DNA from: Corynebacterium pygosceleis
GTDB taxonomy: Bacteria > Actinomycetota > Actinomycetes > Mycobacteriales > Mycobacteriaceae
Direction: 5' to 3'
DNA length: 64,000 nt
Assembly: GCF_016595275.2 (NCBI RefSeq)
Contig: NZ_JAENIQ020000002.1
Location: 124,001 to 188,000, forward strand
Part shown: positions 7,916 to 17,612 of the stretch, in pieces
Layout: each line of letters starts with the position of its first letter
How positions within the stretch are numbered: position 1 is the first letter of the stretch
Notes under the pieces: model-generated
What the model saw: only the letters and a program-made list of their open reading frames with translations
Databases searched by the model: none
Told to the model about the DNA's origin: nothing
Translations under genes and position numbers: made by a program

Positions 7916-9013
7916 TCAGGCGCCGGCGTCGAACGCCCCCAGGATCTTCTCCGCGGCGAGGGTCGGTGTGATCCGACCGTGCCGCAGCTGATCCTCGACG
8001 AAGACCCGGGTCTCCCCGACCCTGGAGCTGGTGTTCAGGCGCTGGAGCAGCGTCTCGTGGACCATCGACCACATCCAGCCGACCTGCTGTTCCCTGCGGT
8101 TCTCCTCGAACTTCCCGCACCTGAGCATCGCCTCGTGGTGCTCCCGCACGGTGTCCCAGAACTTGTCCACGCCGTCGCCCTCGACCGCCGACATCGTCAT
8201 CGTCGGCGGATGCCAGACGGCGTCCTCGCTACGGACCATGCGCAGGGCGGCGGCCAGCTCACGGGCCGCCCGCTTCGCCGTCTTCGTGTTCGGGCCGTCC
8301 GCCTTGTTGATGGCCACGAGGTCGGCCATCTCGAGAACACCCTTCTTGATGCCCTGGAGCTGGTCCCCGGCCCCTGCGAGGGCGAGGAAGGTGAAGCAGT
8401 CGACCATGTTCGAAACGGCGACCTCCGACTGCCCGACGCCGACCGTCTCGACGAGGATGATGTCGAAACCCGCGGCCTCGAACACGACCATCGACTCCCG
8501 GGTGGCCTTTGCGACCCCTCCGAGAGTGCCCGCCGACGGTGAGGGCCGGATGAACGCGTCCTCCTGAACCGACAGCTTCGACATGCGGGTCTTGTCCCCG
8601 AGAATCGACCCGCGTGTTCTCGTCGACGAGGGATCGATGGCGAGGACGGCGACCCGGTGCCCCTCGCCGATCAACTTCATGCCGAGCGCCTCGATGAACG
8701 TGGATTTACCGACACCCGGAACACCGGTGATCCCCACACGCAGAGCGTCACCCGAGAACGGGAGCAGACGGACGAGAAGTTCCTGGGCCAGGACCCGGTG
8801 TGCGGGCGCCGTCGATTCGAGGAGCGTGATCGCCCGGGACATCCGGGTCCGGTCCCGGTCCCGGACCGCCTCGAAGAGCTCGTCGACGTCGATCCGGCGA
8901 CGGGCGCGCCGAACCACCTCCGGTGCCACGGCCGTCGCCGAACCCAGATCGGTCCCGGCGGTCGTCTTCAGTGACCCGAGATGGTGCTCGAGGAACTCGT
9001 CACCGATGCTCAT
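7916..9013 (-). CDS. meaB: Methylmalonyl-CoA mutase-associated GTPase MeaB
   Basis: This 365-residue G3E-family P-loop GTPase has its Walker A GVPGVGKS at residues 97-104, followed by the Asp-rich switch region (AIDPSST) and the base-recognition NKAD segment. MeaB/ArgK proteins load and protect the adenosylcobalamin cofactor of methylmalonyl-CoA mutase. The gene is the third of the mutA-mutB-meaB operon, beginning 15 nt after mutB, which supports the call. Its length is normal for the family. Confidence 0.95.
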   Translation of the reverse strand: MSIGDEFLEHHLGSLKTTAGTDLGSATAVAPEVVRRARRRIDVDELFEAVRDRDRTRMSRAITLLESTAPAHRVLAQELLVRLLPFSGDALRVGITGVPGVGKSTFIEALGMKLIGEGHRVAVLAIDPSSTRTRGSILGDKTRMSKLSVQEDAFIRPSPSAGTLGGVAKATRESMVVFEAAGFDIILVETVGVGQSEVAVSNMVDCFTFLALAGAGDQLQGIKKGVLEMADLVAINKADGPNTKTAKRAARELAAALRMVRSEDAVWHPPTMTMSAVEGDGVDKFWDTVREHHEAMLRCGKFEENRREQQVGWMWSMVHETLLQRLNTSSRVGETRVFVEDQLRHGRITPTLAAEKILGAFDAGA

Positions 9014-9028
9014 CGTCCGTCGACTCCC

Positions 9029-11326
9029 CTATGACTCGACCGGTGTGCCGTAGGACCCCTCGGAATCCTCGGCCTCCGCCTGAATCTCATCCGGGAGATC
9101 GAGGTCGAACCCGAGGTTCGCGGAGAGCTTCGTGATCATGTCGATCGCGGAATCCGCGATGACGGTGCCGGGCGGGTAGATCGCGGCGGCACCGAAATCG
9201 TAGAGCTCCTGGAAGTCACCGGGCGGAATGACCCCGCCGACGATGATCATGATGTCCTCGCGTCCGAGCTTGGCCAGCTCCTCCTTCAGCGCGGGCACGA
9301 GGGTGAGGTGCCCGGCCGCGAGGGAGGACACGCCGACAACGTGGACGTCGGCGTCGACGGCCGCGCGGGCCGCCTCGGCGGGCGTCTGGAACAGTGGTCC
9401 GACGTCGACGTCCATGCCGAGGTCCGCGTAGGCGGAGGCGACGACCTTCTGGCCGCGGTCGTGCCCGTCCTGCCCCATCTTGGCGATGAAGATACGTGGG
9501 CGACGGCCCTCCTCGGCCTCGAATGCGTCGGCCATCGCGATCGCACGCTGGACGTTGCTCACGGCGCCTTCCTTTCCGACCTCGTCCTTGTACACGCCGG
9601 ACAGCGTGCGGATCTCGGCCTCGTGCCGGCCGAAGACCTTCTCCATGGCGTAGGAGATCTCGCCGACCGTCGCCTGGGCGCGGGCGCAGTCCACGGCGAG
9701 CTTCAGGAGGTTGTGCTCGAGGTCGCCGGCCTCCTTGGATTCCATCCGGCAGGCCTCGGTGAGCTTGTCCAGCGCCACCCGGACGGCCTCGTTGTCCCGC
9801 TCGGCGCGGAGCCGGTCGAGCTTCTCGAGCTGCTCCTGGCGCACCTTGGTGTTGTCGACCTTGAGGACCTCGATCTCCTCGTCCTCCTCGACGATGTACT
9901 TGTTGACGCCGATGAGAGCCTGACGCCCGGAGTCGATGCGGGCCTGGGTCCGGGCGGCGGACTCCTCGATGCGGAGCTTCGGGATGCCCTCGGCCGTGGC
10001 CTGAGCCATGCCGCCCGCGGCCTCGACCTCCTCGATGTGCGCGCGGGCACGGTTCGCGAGCTCGTTGGTCAGCCACTCGATGTAGTAGGAACCCGCCCAC
10101 GGGTCCACCGGGCGGACGGTCCCGGACTCCTGCTGCAGGAGCAGCTGGGTGTTGCGGGCGATGCGCGCGGAGAAGTCCGTGGGCAGCGCCAGCGCCTCGT
10201 CCAGGGCGTTGGTGTGCAGCGACTGGGTGTGGCCCTGGGTCGCGGCCATGGCCTCGATGCAGGTACGCGGGACGTTGTTGAACACGTCCTGCGCGGTCAG
10301 CGACCACCCCGAGGTCTGTGAGTGGGTGCGCAGGCTCTGGCTCTTCTTGTTCCGGGGTTCGAAACCGCCGACCAGCTCGCTCCAGAGGAGTCGGCCGGCA
10401 CGGAGCTTCGCGATCTCCATGAAGGTGTACATGGATATGCCCCAGAAGAAGGACAGTCGGGGTGCGAACTTGTCGACGTCGAGACCGACTTCCTTACCGG
10501 CACGGATGTACTCGACGCCGTCGGCGAGGGTGTACGCCAGCTCCAGGTCGGCCGTGGCACCGGCCTCCTGGATGTGGTAGCCCGAGATCGAGATCGAGTT
10601 GAACCGCGGCATCTTCAGCGACGTGTACTCGAAGATGTTGGAGATGATCCGCATCGAGGGCTTCGGCGGATAGATGTAGGTGTTACGGACCATGAACTCC
10701 TTGAGGATGTCGTTCTGGATGGTCCCCGCGAGCTGCTCCGGGCCGACGCCCTGTTCCTCGGCCGCGACGATGTAGAGGGCGAGGATCGGCAGGACGGCGC
10801 CGTTCATGGTCATCGAGACGGACACCGCGCCCAGGTCGATTCCCTCGAACAGCTGGCGCATGTCGAGGATGGAGTCGATGGCGACACCGGCCATACCGAC
10901 GTCACCGAGGACCCGCTCGTTGTCGGAGTCGTAGCCGCGGTGGGTGGCCAGGTCGAAGGCGACCGAGAGCCCCTTCTGCCCCGCCGCGAGGTTGCGTCGG
11001 TAGAACGCGTTGGATTCCGCTGCGGTGGAGAAACCGGCGTACTGGCGGATCGTCCACGGCTGGTTGGTGTACATGGTCGGGTACGGGCCACGCATGTAGG
11101 GCGGGGTGCCCGGGAACGTGTCGAGCGGGTGCGGGGGACGCTCCCCGTCACCGACGGTCGCGGTGTCGCGGTCGGCACGCGTGTAGACGCGTTTGACGTC
11201 GATCCCCTCGGGAGTGGCCCAGATCTGTTCCGCGGCTTTGCCGGGTTCGTCGACGGACGACGGGGCCTCGCCGGTGGTACGTGGGATGTCGTGGAAATTC
11301 GGGATGGTGCTCATGGTGTGCGTCAC
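9029..11326 (-). CDS. mutB: Methylmalonyl-CoA mutase large (catalytic) subunit
   Basis: The 765-residue protein catalyses the adenosylcobalamin-dependent interconversion of methylmalonyl-CoA and succinyl-CoA. An N-terminal TIM-barrel domain contains the substrate-tunnel segment [16 protein letters not shown]. The C-terminal B12-binding domain carries the cobalt-ligating DxHxxG at residues 620-625 (Asp620, His622, Gly625). The GTG start overlaps the mutA stop (GTGA); an ATG four codons on is an alternative. Together with mutA it forms the heterodimeric mutase that links propionyl-CoA and odd-chain or branched-chain metabolism to the TCA cycle. In corynebacteria it can also run towards propionate. 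Confidence 0.96.
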   Translation of the reverse strand: MTHTMSTIPNFHDIPRTTGEAPSSVDEPGKAAEQIWATPEGIDVKRVYTRADRDTATVGDGERPPHPLDTFPGTPPYMRGPYPTMYTNQPWTIRQYAGFSTAAESNAFYRRNLAAGQKGLSVAFDLATHRGYDSDNERVLGDVGMAGVAIDSILDMRQLFEGIDLGAVSVSMTMNGAVLPILALYIVAAEEQGVGPEQLAGTIQNDILKEFMVRNTYIYPPKPSMRIISNIFEYTSLKMPRFNSISISGYHIQEAGATADLELAYTLADGVEYIRAGKEVGLDVDKFAPRLSFFWGISMYTFMEIAKLRAGRLLWSELVGGFEPRNKKSQSLRTHSQTSGWSLTAQDVFNNVPRTCIEAMAATQGHTQSLHTNALDEALALPTDFSARIARNTQLLLQQESGTVRPVDPWAGSYYIEWLTNELANRARAHIEEVEAAGGMAQATAEGIPKLRIEESAARTQARIDSGRQALIGVNKYIVEEDEEIEVLKVDNTKVRQEQLEKLDRLRAERDNEAVRVALDKLTEACRMESKEAGDLEHNLLKLAVDCARAQATVGEISYAMEKVFGRHEAEIRTLSGVYKDEVGKEGAVSNVQRAIAMADAFEAEEGRRPRIFIAKMGQDGHDRGQKVVASAYADLGMDVDVGPLFQTPAEAARAAVDADVHVVGVSSLAAGHLTLVPALKEELAKLGREDIMIIVGGVIPPGDFQELYDFGAAAIYPPGTVIADSAIDMITKLSANLGFDLDLPDEIQAEAEDSEGSYGTPVES

Positions 11327-13236
11327 GCTCCCAGCGTCTCGAGCAGGCCGGCCAGGGTGGCCGCGGCGTCAATGGTCAGGTTCAGGTAGTCGTCGGGGAT
11401 GTCCTCCGTTTCGGCGAAGGACTTCGGGGAACCGGCGACCAGCAAGGTGCCGACCCCGGCGGCGCGGGCAGCCCGGACGGCCTCTGCACCGGTCGCCGTG
11501 TACTCCGGATCAGCGCCACAGAGGACGGCGATCTCGGCGTCCTTCACTGCCTCGGTGAACTCGTCGGTGCCGGGCACGAGCTGACCGGGGTTGACGACCT
11601 CGATCCCGCCCGAGGCGAGGAGGTTCGTCGCGAAGCCCGTCCGTACGTTGTGCTTGGCCAGTGGCCCGATCGGGATGAGCACCGCCCGCGGCCGACTGCC
11701 GTGTTCCTCGAGGAACGCGTCGGACCGGTTGCGCAGCGCCTCGAACCCGGCGGCCCACCGCCGGACACCGGCAGGCTCCACCCGGCGGTCCGCCGGGAGC
11801 GGCTTCTCGGCGAGGTTCGGGAACTCGTTGATGCCCGTGATCTGCTTGCGGCGGTGCGCGACGTCAGCGCGGACGGCCTCGTGGGACTCATCCAGGGCCG
11901 ACTGCAGGGCACCCGATTCGTGGTGTCTGCGGAACCCACCGTCCGCCTCGACGCCGGTGAAGATGGACCACGCCGCGTCGGCGAGTTCCCGGGTGAGGTC
12001 CTCGATGAAGTAGGCCCCGCCGCCGGGATCCACGACGAAACCGAGATGGGACTCCTCGAGGAGCAGCAGGTTCGTGTTGCGAGCGATCCGGTGGGCGAAG
12101 GACCGCGAGGTTCCCTGCAGGCCTCCCCTGACCGCGGCGTCGAAGGGCAGCACCTCGACATCCGTGGCGCCACCGACCCCCGCGGCAAAGGCGGCGACGG
12201 TGCTGCGGAGCATGTTGACCCAGGGGTCACGCTGGCTGAACATCACGGGAGCGGTCAGCGCATGCTGCGGTGCACCCCCGTCCTCCGCGTGGCCGACGAC
12301 CTCGGCGACCCGGGCCCACAACTCGCGTGCGGCGCGGAACTTCGCGATCTGCGCGAACTGGTCATCGGTCGCGGCGAACCGGAAGGAAATCTGGCGGAGC
12401 GCGGAGGCGGTGTCCAGACCGGCGTCGACCAGTGCCCGCAGGTACTCGACCCCCGCAGCCAGGGCGAAACCGATCTCCTGGGCGTCGGTGGCGCCCTGGT
12501 TGCTGAAGGACGCACCGTCCACGAGGATCGCCCGGACCTCGCCCTCCCGCCCCGATGCCTCGACCGCGAGGTCCACTGCCGTGTCGAGATCCACCGACGC
12601 GGACGAATCGACCGGTGCGGTCAGGGGGGCACACGACAGCTCGACGGACACCCGCCCGGGATTGTCCGCGGCGTCGATCACCGCGTAGAGCTCATCGGCG
12701 GCGGCCCGGGTCTCCGCCCCCGCGACGATCCGCAACGGCACCAGGTCGAGAAGAACACCACCGAGCATCTCACGGAGATCGCCGACCGTCAGATCACCGG
12801 TGAGATCCAGGACGAGATCGGTCGTGCCGTTGTAGAGGGCGTGCAGTATCCGCTTGTTGACGGACGCCGCCCCTTCCCCGGCGACCCGCCCGAACGTCTC
12901 GGTCACGCCCCATCCCGCGCGCCGGGCGTCCTTGACCTCGTTACCACGGGTGAACGGGAAAACCCCCGGGGCCGCGCTCTCGGAGAACTCGTCGGCACGG
13001 GTGTACAGCGGGCGGACGTCAATGCCGTCATAGGTGGTCCTGATCAGCTTCCGCCACACATTGAGGGGCACATCCGCGACATCCCTGCGCTCCACCCTGG
13101 CGAAGACACCGGCGACGGATCTGTACCAGGCCTCCTGCCTCAGGTGGAAGTCCTCGGGCAGCCCCGGAGAGGTCGACGGGGCATTCTCCCGTCCGTGCTC
13201 ACGTTCATCATCTGTGGTGGTCCGTGTGGTGGTCAC
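11323..13236 (-). CDS. mutA: Methylmalonyl-CoA mutase small (non-catalytic) subunit
   Basis: The 637-residue product is homologous to MutB along its length, with the RPLYTRAD and [14 protein letters not shown]-like barrel segments. Its C-terminal cobalamin-like domain lacks DxHxxG: the corresponding stretch reads IGPLAKHN, as is normal for the non-catalytic subunit. It begins with GTG at 13236, about 54 nt downstream of a TAGACT -10 element, and only a weak AGGA serves as ribosome binding site. It is the first gene of the mutA-mutB-meaB operon. Confidence 0.95.
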   Translation of the reverse strand: MTTTRTTTDDEREHGRENAPSTSPGLPEDFHLRQEAWYRSVAGVFARVERRDVADVPLNVWRKLIRTTYDGIDVRPLYTRADEFSESAAPGVFPFTRGNEVKDARRAGWGVTETFGRVAGEGAASVNKRILHALYNGTTDLVLDLTGDLTVGDLREMLGGVLLDLVPLRIVAGAETRAAADELYAVIDAADNPGRVSVELSCAPLTAPVDSSASVDLDTAVDLAVEASGREGEVRAILVDGASFSNQGATDAQEIGFALAAGVEYLRALVDAGLDTASALRQISFRFAATDDQFAQIAKFRAARELWARVAEVVGHAEDGGAPQHALTAPVMFSQRDPWVNMLRSTVAAFAAGVGGATDVEVLPFDAAVRGGLQGTSRSFAHRIARNTNLLLLEESHLGFVVDPGGGAYFIEDLTRELADAAWSIFTGVEADGGFRRHHESGALQSALDESHEAVRADVAHRRKQITGINEFPNLAEKPLPADRRVEPAGVRRWAAGFEALRNRSDAFLEEHGSRPRAVLIPIGPLAKHNVRTGFATNLLASGGIEVVNPGQLVPGTDEFTEAVKDAEIAVLCGADPEYTATGAEAVRAARAAGVGTLLVAGSPKSFAETEDIPDDYLNLTIDAAATLAGLLETLGA

Positions 13237-13290
13237 TGTGCGAGAATCCTGTCCATCCGGTCGTCATTATTGCCTTCGCGGCAGAAACCG

Positions 13291-13296
13291 AGTCTA
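13291..13296 (-). promoter_or_regulatory. -10 element of the mutA-mutB-meaB operon
   Basis: TAGACT on the minus strand matches the actinobacterial TAnnnT consensus and lies in the only non-coding stretch upstream of mutA. No clear -35 was seen. Confidence 0.45.
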
Positions 13297-13460
13297 ACCG
13301 GTACCCACCCCGGCCAGGAGCCGTTTCGGACAGTGGACCACCCCCTTCGGGTGGGTCACTCCCCCCGCAGGCACGTTGCACCACCCCGCAGGACCTGTGC
13401 ACGAACGGAGCCCCGCCACCCCCGCCGGCGAGAACCGGTGGGCGTCGTAAGCTTGACCCG

Positions 13461-14183
13461 GTGAGAGTCAGGGAGAAGGCCAGACGAATTTTCCGGGGAA
13501 TCCCCGCGGTCATCGTCCAGCTGTACCGTGGGTTCATCGCCCTGCCTCTCCTGAAACGCTCGGCGATCATCGCGTTCGTCACCACCGCGGCAGCGGTCGC
13601 CCTCTGGACGGATGTTCCGGGCGTGACTCAGCTGAGATCATGGGCGGAGGCGACCGGGCGGTGGTTCCCCGTGATGTTTGTCGGCGCCTACATCCTTGTC
13701 ACCCAGTTTCCGGTACCACGCACGATTCTCACCCTGACCAGTGGAATCCTCTTCGGGCCCGCCATGGGGATCCTCATCGCGCTTTCCGCGACGACGATGT
13801 CAGCGGCACTCTCCCTCGTCATCATGAGGAACCTGCTCGGGGACTGGATCCGCCCCCGGCTCACCCACCCGTCGGTCACGCAGATCAATGCGCGGCTGCG
13901 CGAACGAGGATGGCTGGCGGTGGCGTCGCTCAGAATGATCGCGGTCGTGCCGTTCTCCGTTCTGAACTACACCGCCGCCCTGACCCCCGTGACGGTTCCG
14001 GCCTTCACCCTCGCGACCCTCATCGGGTCCGCGCCGGGGACCATCGTGACGGTCATCCTCGGGGATGCGCTGACGGGACAGGCGAATCCGGCCGTGGTCA
14101 TCGGAACCGTCGTCCTCACACTGGTCGGGGTCACCGGACTCGTCGTCGATTCACGGCTACCGGTGGATCGGCCACTCCGGTAG
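13461..14183 (+). CDS. TVP38/TMEM64 (DedA-like, VTT domain) membrane protein
   Basis: The 240-residue protein has a basic N-terminus, a first hydrophobic helix (about 33-52), and the VTT/SNARE-associated core with the re-entrant segment containing the FPVPRTILTLTSGILFG motif, further helices and a short hydrophilic tail. Members are polytopic proteins implicated in lipid handling or scrambling; the bacterial role is unsettled. I place the start at GTG13461 because TAAGCT (13448-13453) lies 7 nt before it and there is no Shine-Dalgarno. The Pro-rich in-frame extension upstream does not look like family sequence. Confidence 0.88.
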   Translation: MRVREKARRIFRGIPAVIVQLYRGFIALPLLKRSAIIAFVTTAAAVALWTDVPGVTQLRSWAEATGRWFPVMFVGAYILVTQFPVPRTILTLTSGILFGPAMGILIALSATTMSAALSLVIMRNLLGDWIRPRLTHPSVTQINARLRERGWLAVASLRMIAVVPFSVLNYTAALTPVTVPAFTLATLIGSAPGTIVTVILGDALTGQANPAVVIGTVVLTLVGVTGLVVDSRLPVDRPLR

Positions 14184-14340
14184 CACCGTCCCGGCGGCCG
14201 GCGGCGGGTCCCTGACTGACGATGGCGGTCAGCCGACCACAACCGGCACAGGTCAAGTCCTGGGGGTAGACTCATGTATGTTCGCGGCATTCCCGGACAC
14301 GGGGGAACCGCCACCACCACGACCACCACGGGAGACAATC

Positions 14341-14940
14341 ATGTTCGCAGTTCACGCCCGCTACCGTGGGAGGGAGCGTCGGCGGGCGGATCTGGTCCGC
14401 CGCTCCGCCGAGGCACTGTCGACACTCGACGGTGTCGGGCGCTTCGAACTGCTCGGCGTCGAGGACATCTGTGCGGTCATCGATTCGGCCGAGGCGGTCA
14501 CCGACACCACGATGGCACTGCTCTCCGCCGGTGACTGGGCGATCGGTATCGGTGTCTCACCGGGTGAAGCCGTGGATCCGGAGGAGATCCGTCAACTCGC
14601 CACCGCCGCGATCGGGCGACGGTGCCGGACCGGGGTCGTGAGGGTCAGATCCCGGACCGGGGACGACATGGGCGACATCGCCGCGGTCTTCGTGCTCCTC
14701 TCCCATGTTCTGGCGAAACGGACGACGGAGGGGCGCGAGGCCACACAGTTGATGCGGGGCGGGATGAACCAGAACGAGGCGGCTGCGGAACTCGGGATCT
14801 CCAAACAGGCCATGTCCCAACGGCTCGCCGCCGCAGGATGGGCTGCGGAGACGGCCGGTTGGAAACTCGCGGTCACGTTGCTCCGTGCCGCGGACACGGG
14901 GACACCACAGGACCCCGGGCGACATCCCGGCATCCGATGA
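14341..14940 (+). CDS. Putative DNA-binding protein with C-terminal helix-turn-helix
   Basis: This is a 199-residue protein whose C-terminal part (about 142-166) is a clear helix-turn-helix: NQNEAAAELGISKQAMSQRL. The N-terminal 110 residues are an alpha/beta region reminiscent of SatD-like proteins, but that similarity is weak. The ATG at 14341 is preceded by GGGAG. An alternative ATG at 14278 lies 5 nt after a TAGACT hexamer and would add a Pro-rich 21-residue leader; either start is possible. The target is unknown. It follows the TVP38 gene and converges on the SPFH gene. Confidence 0.75.
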   Translation: MFAVHARYRGRERRRADLVRRSAEALSTLDGVGRFELLGVEDICAVIDSAEAVTDTTMALLSAGDWAIGIGVSPGEAVDPEEIRQLATAAIGRRCRTGVVRVRSRTGDDMGDIAAVFVLLSHVLAKRTTEGREATQLMRGGMNQNEAAAELGISKQAMSQRLAAAGWAAETAGWKLAVTLLRAADTGTPQDPGRHPGIR

Positions 14941-14953
14941 CGGAGCACGGAAA

Positions 14954-14997
14954 GCCCCGACCCCTCACCGGGTGATCGTACGGTGAGGGGTCGGGGC
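14954..14997. terminator. Bidirectional hairpin terminator
   Basis: Perfect 17-bp arms (14954-14970 and 14981-14997) with a 10-nt loop sit between the convergent HTH and SPFH genes. No long T-run is present on either side. Confidence 0.7.
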
Positions 14998-15024
14998 CGG
15001 TGACGGTCCGGAACGATTGCCCCG

Positions 15025-16257
15025 TCAGTTCGGTTCGGGCTGTCCGGGCTCCGGCGCGACAGCCGGGGCTTCCGGTGTTCCATGCCCGGAGAACGGGGGA
15101 ATCGCGATCTCCGGGTCCGGCACGGACTTCCTCGCCGCCTCGTGGGGTGAGGGGTCGACGGGTTTGTTGGCGACGGCGTTGGCGGCAGCGACCGCCGCGG
15201 CGATCTCGGGATCCGATTCCGTGGAGAACCATCCTTCGGTGTCATCGTCCTCCGCGATCTCCCGGGTCCGGTCATCGACCTCGTTCGGTTCGAACCGGAA
15301 GACACCTTCGTCGTCCTTGTTCGCCATGGCGCGGGCGAACTGTTCGAGAGAATCACCGAACTGGTTCGGGATCATCCACACCTTGTTGGCGTCGCCTTCG
15401 GCCAGCTTCGGCAGTTTGTCGAGGTACTGGTACGCGAGAACCTCGGGAGTCAACTGCGAGGCCTTGATCGCGGCGTTGATCTTCTGGATCGAGCGGGCCT
15501 CACCCTGCGCCCGGAGATAACTCGCCGCACGGTCACCCTCCGCGCGGAGCATCTCGGCCTGCCGTTCCGCCTCGGCCGCGAGGATCGAGGCGTGCTTCTC
15601 CCCCTCGGCGGCGAGGATCCGGGCCTGCTTCTGCCCCTCGGCGGTCTTGATGTAGGCCTCACGCTGTCCCTCGGCGGTGAGGATCATCGCGCGCTTCTCC
15701 CGCTCCGCGGTCATCTGCTTCTCCATCGGCTGCTTGATGGACGGCGGCGGATCGATCGCCTTGAGCTCGACACGGGCGATGCGCAGTCCCCACTTCGTCG
15801 TCGCACCATCCAGTTCGCTGCGGAGCCGTCGGTTGATCACCTCACGGGAGGTCAGGGTCTCCTCGAGGTCCATGCCCCCGACGACGTCACGGAGCGTGGC
15901 GACGGAGATCTGCTCGACGCCGTATATGTAGTTGTCCACGCCGTAGATCGCGAGGTGAGGTTCGTTGATCTTGAAGGTGACGACGACATCGATGTCCACC
16001 GTCAGGTTGTCCTTCGTGATGACAGCCTGCGGCGGGAAGCTGACGACCCGTTCACGGGTGTCGACCTTCGCACGGACCCGGTCGATGAACGGGATGAGGA
16101 AGGTCAGGCCCTGTGCGGTCCGGGTGTAGGAACCCAACCGCTCGATGACGGCGGCCTCACCTTCGGGAATGAGTTTCAGGGACTTCGACACAACCAGCCC
16201 GATGAGGATGACGGTCAACGCCATCAGGACAAGTTGAACCAGGGCGGCTTCGTCCAT
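15025..16257 (-). CDS. SPFH/stomatin-family membrane protein (QmcA-like)
   Basis: The 410-residue protein has one N-terminal transmembrane helix (about 5-24) and then an SPFH/band-7 domain (about 25-190). A long charged helix follows, rich in TAEGQ/LAAEGE-type repeats, which is predicted to be coiled coil and is typical of flotillin-like oligomers. The tail is acidic and Pro-rich. The ATG at 16257 has an AAGGAG site and follows the NfeD stop by 2 nt, so the two are one operon. SPFH-NfeD pairs are a known membrane microdomain or quality-control module; the specific client here is unknown. Confidence 0.92.
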   Translation of the reverse strand: MDEAALVQLVLMALTVILIGLVVSKSLKLIPEGEAAVIERLGSYTRTAQGLTFLIPFIDRVRAKVDTRERVVSFPPQAVITKDNLTVDIDVVVTFKINEPHLAIYGVDNYIYGVEQISVATLRDVVGGMDLEETLTSREVINRRLRSELDGATTKWGLRIARVELKAIDPPPSIKQPMEKQMTAEREKRAMILTAEGQREAYIKTAEGQKQARILAAEGEKHASILAAEAERQAEMLRAEGDRAASYLRAQGEARSIQKINAAIKASQLTPEVLAYQYLDKLPKLAEGDANKVWMIPNQFGDSLEQFARAMANKDDEGVFRFEPNEVDDRTREIAEDDDTEGWFSTESDPEIAAAVAAANAVANKPVDPSPHEAARKSVPDPEIAIPPFSGHGTPEAPAVAPEPGQPEPN

Positions 16258-16259
16258 GG

Positions 16260-16688
16260 TCAGATCTCCTTCCAGACGACGGCCACGGCGCCGTCGATCG
16301 TGACTACATTCACCTGTTCCCCCTCGGTGAACCGGTGGGAGGGGTCGAGACTGCGGGCCGTCCAGATGTCCCCCTCCAGACGGATCTGTCCGGCTGTACC
16401 GTCGACGTCCTCGACCACGGTCGCCGATGCGCCGATCAGTGCACGGGGGGACGTGTCGAGGAGCCCCGTCGGTTGACTCCGGCGGCGGAGCACCGGGCGC
16501 ACGAAGACGAGGAGACCGAGGGACGAGAGGGCGAACGTCCCGATCTCGACCCACAGGGGAACATCGAGAACCCCCACCCCGGCGGCGGTGAGGGCGGCGC
16601 CCCCGAGAAGGAGCAGCGTGAAATCGCCCGCCAGCAGCTCGAGAGCCGCGAGCAGAACCGCCGCTATCAACCAGACCATTGCGCCCAC
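16260..16688 (-). CDS. NfeD-like membrane protein
   Basis: The 142-residue protein is a short NfeD (NfeD1b-like): hydrophobic helices (about 4-22, 25-42 and 46-66) followed by a soluble OB-fold domain (about 80-142). It lies immediately upstream of its usual SPFH partner. I chose GTG16688 because TAAGGT (16696-16701) lies exactly 7 nt upstream without a Shine-Dalgarno, so the message is probably leaderless. A GTG at 16697 would overlap the -10 element, and an ATG at 16679 is the other option. Confidence 0.88.
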   Translation of the reverse strand: MGAMVWLIAAVLLAALELLAGDFTLLLLGGAALTAAGVGVLDVPLWVEIGTFALSSLGLLVFVRPVLRRRSQPTGLLDTSPRALIGASATVVEDVDGTAGQIRLEGDIWTARSLDPSHRFTEGEQVNVVTIDGAVAVVWKEI

Positions 16689-16735
16689 AGACCACACCTT
16701 ACCTGAACACGGAAACCGGTTAGCGGGACAGAAGA

Positions 16736-17578
16736 TCAGATCAGGTCCCGTTTATCGACGTCGGGGATGGTGACGAAATCAACGAGCCGTTCAACCGCCC
16801 CGATGAGTGTGGAGTCGAGATCACGGTAACTCTCCACAGCGCCGTAGACACGGTTCCAGCCTTCACGGGGCGTTCCCCACCTCAACCGGGAACAGATGCC
16901 GGTCTTCCAGTCCTCACCACGCGGAACCTCCGGCCAGGCACGCATACCGAGTCTCTCCGGTTTCACCGCCGCCCAGATGTCGATGAACGGATGCCCCGTC
17001 ACGAGAACATCCGGTCCGAGGGACCGGGTCATCCTCGTTTCCTTCGATCCCTCCACGAGATGGTCCGCGAGCACCCCGACCCGCCGCCCCGGACCCGGCC
17101 CGAATTCCGCGAGGCGCTCCGGGAGGTTGTCGAGCCCCTCCAGATATTCGACGACGACGCCCTCCACCCGGAGATCATGCCCCCAGACCTTCTCGACGAT
17201 CGCCGCATCATGGATGCCTTCCACCCAGATCCGTGAGGGTGCGGCCACCTTCGCCGTGACGCCGGTGACCTTCCGGGAACCCGAATTCGACCGTTGCGGC
17301 TGCGTCTGGGGCACGTAGCGGGTCAGTGTCACCCGTTTCCCCTCCAGGAGAAAGGCACCCTCCCGCAGTTTGAACAGGCGTTCCCTGTCGTACCTGTCGG
17401 CGAGCCGGATGAAGTCCCCGTCATAGGTCCGCTCGAAGCCGGTGACCGCACCGACGAAGCCGTCGGCGATCACCTCCACCACCAGGCCCGGTTCGGCGGG
17501 TACCTTCGGGTGCTCGGGCCGACGCCGCCGGGAGTGTCCCGAGAGAATGTCACCGGAGTAGGGATCATTGAAACTCAT
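16736..17578 (-). CDS. DUF3097 family protein
   Basis: The 280-residue protein matches the actinobacterial DUF3097 family along its full length. The N-terminal half is a small beta-rich region (VVEVIADGFVGAVTGFERTYDGDFIRL). The C-terminal half holds acidic conserved stretches (WVEGIHDAAIVEKVWGHDLR, then VLADHLVEGSKE and VLVTGHPFIDIWAAV) that resemble a Toprim-like metal site. That structural reading is inference, and no function is established. It starts 8 nt after a TAGGCT hexamer with no Shine-Dalgarno, in a promoter shared back-to-back with the next gene. Confidence 0.9.
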   Translation of the reverse strand: MSFNDPYSGDILSGHSRRRRPEHPKVPAEPGLVVEVIADGFVGAVTGFERTYDGDFIRLADRYDRERLFKLREGAFLLEGKRVTLTRYVPQTQPQRSNSGSRKVTGVTAKVAAPSRIWVEGIHDAAIVEKVWGHDLRVEGVVVEYLEGLDNLPERLAEFGPGPGRRVGVLADHLVEGSKETRMTRSLGPDVLVTGHPFIDIWAAVKPERLGMRAWPEVPRGEDWKTGICSRLRWGTPREGWNRVYGAVESYRDLDSTLIGAVERLVDFVTIPDVDKRDLI

Positions 17579-17586
17579 GGGAACCC

Positions 17587-17603
17587 AGCCTATCGGTTAA
17601 ACT
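17587..17603. promoter_or_regulatory. Back-to-back leaderless promoters with -10 elements 5 bp apart
   Basis: TAGGCT on the minus strand (17587-17592) serves the DUF3097 gene and TAAACT on the plus strand (17598-17603) serves the unknown gene at 17613. Each is 8-9 nt from its start codon. RNA polymerase bound for one gene would cover the other promoter. Confidence 0.6.
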
Positions 17604-17612
17604 CTGGCAACC

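Noticed and set aside
11281-13464. 727-codon open frame antisense to mutA
   Set aside because: High-GC third positions of mutA remove stop codons from the opposite strand. The translation is rich in Gly, Arg, Asp and Val, matches nothing, and has no promoter or ribosome binding site.
16689-16697. GTG16697 as the NfeD start
   Set aside because: It overlaps the TAAGGT -10 hexamer; the transcript would begin downstream of it.
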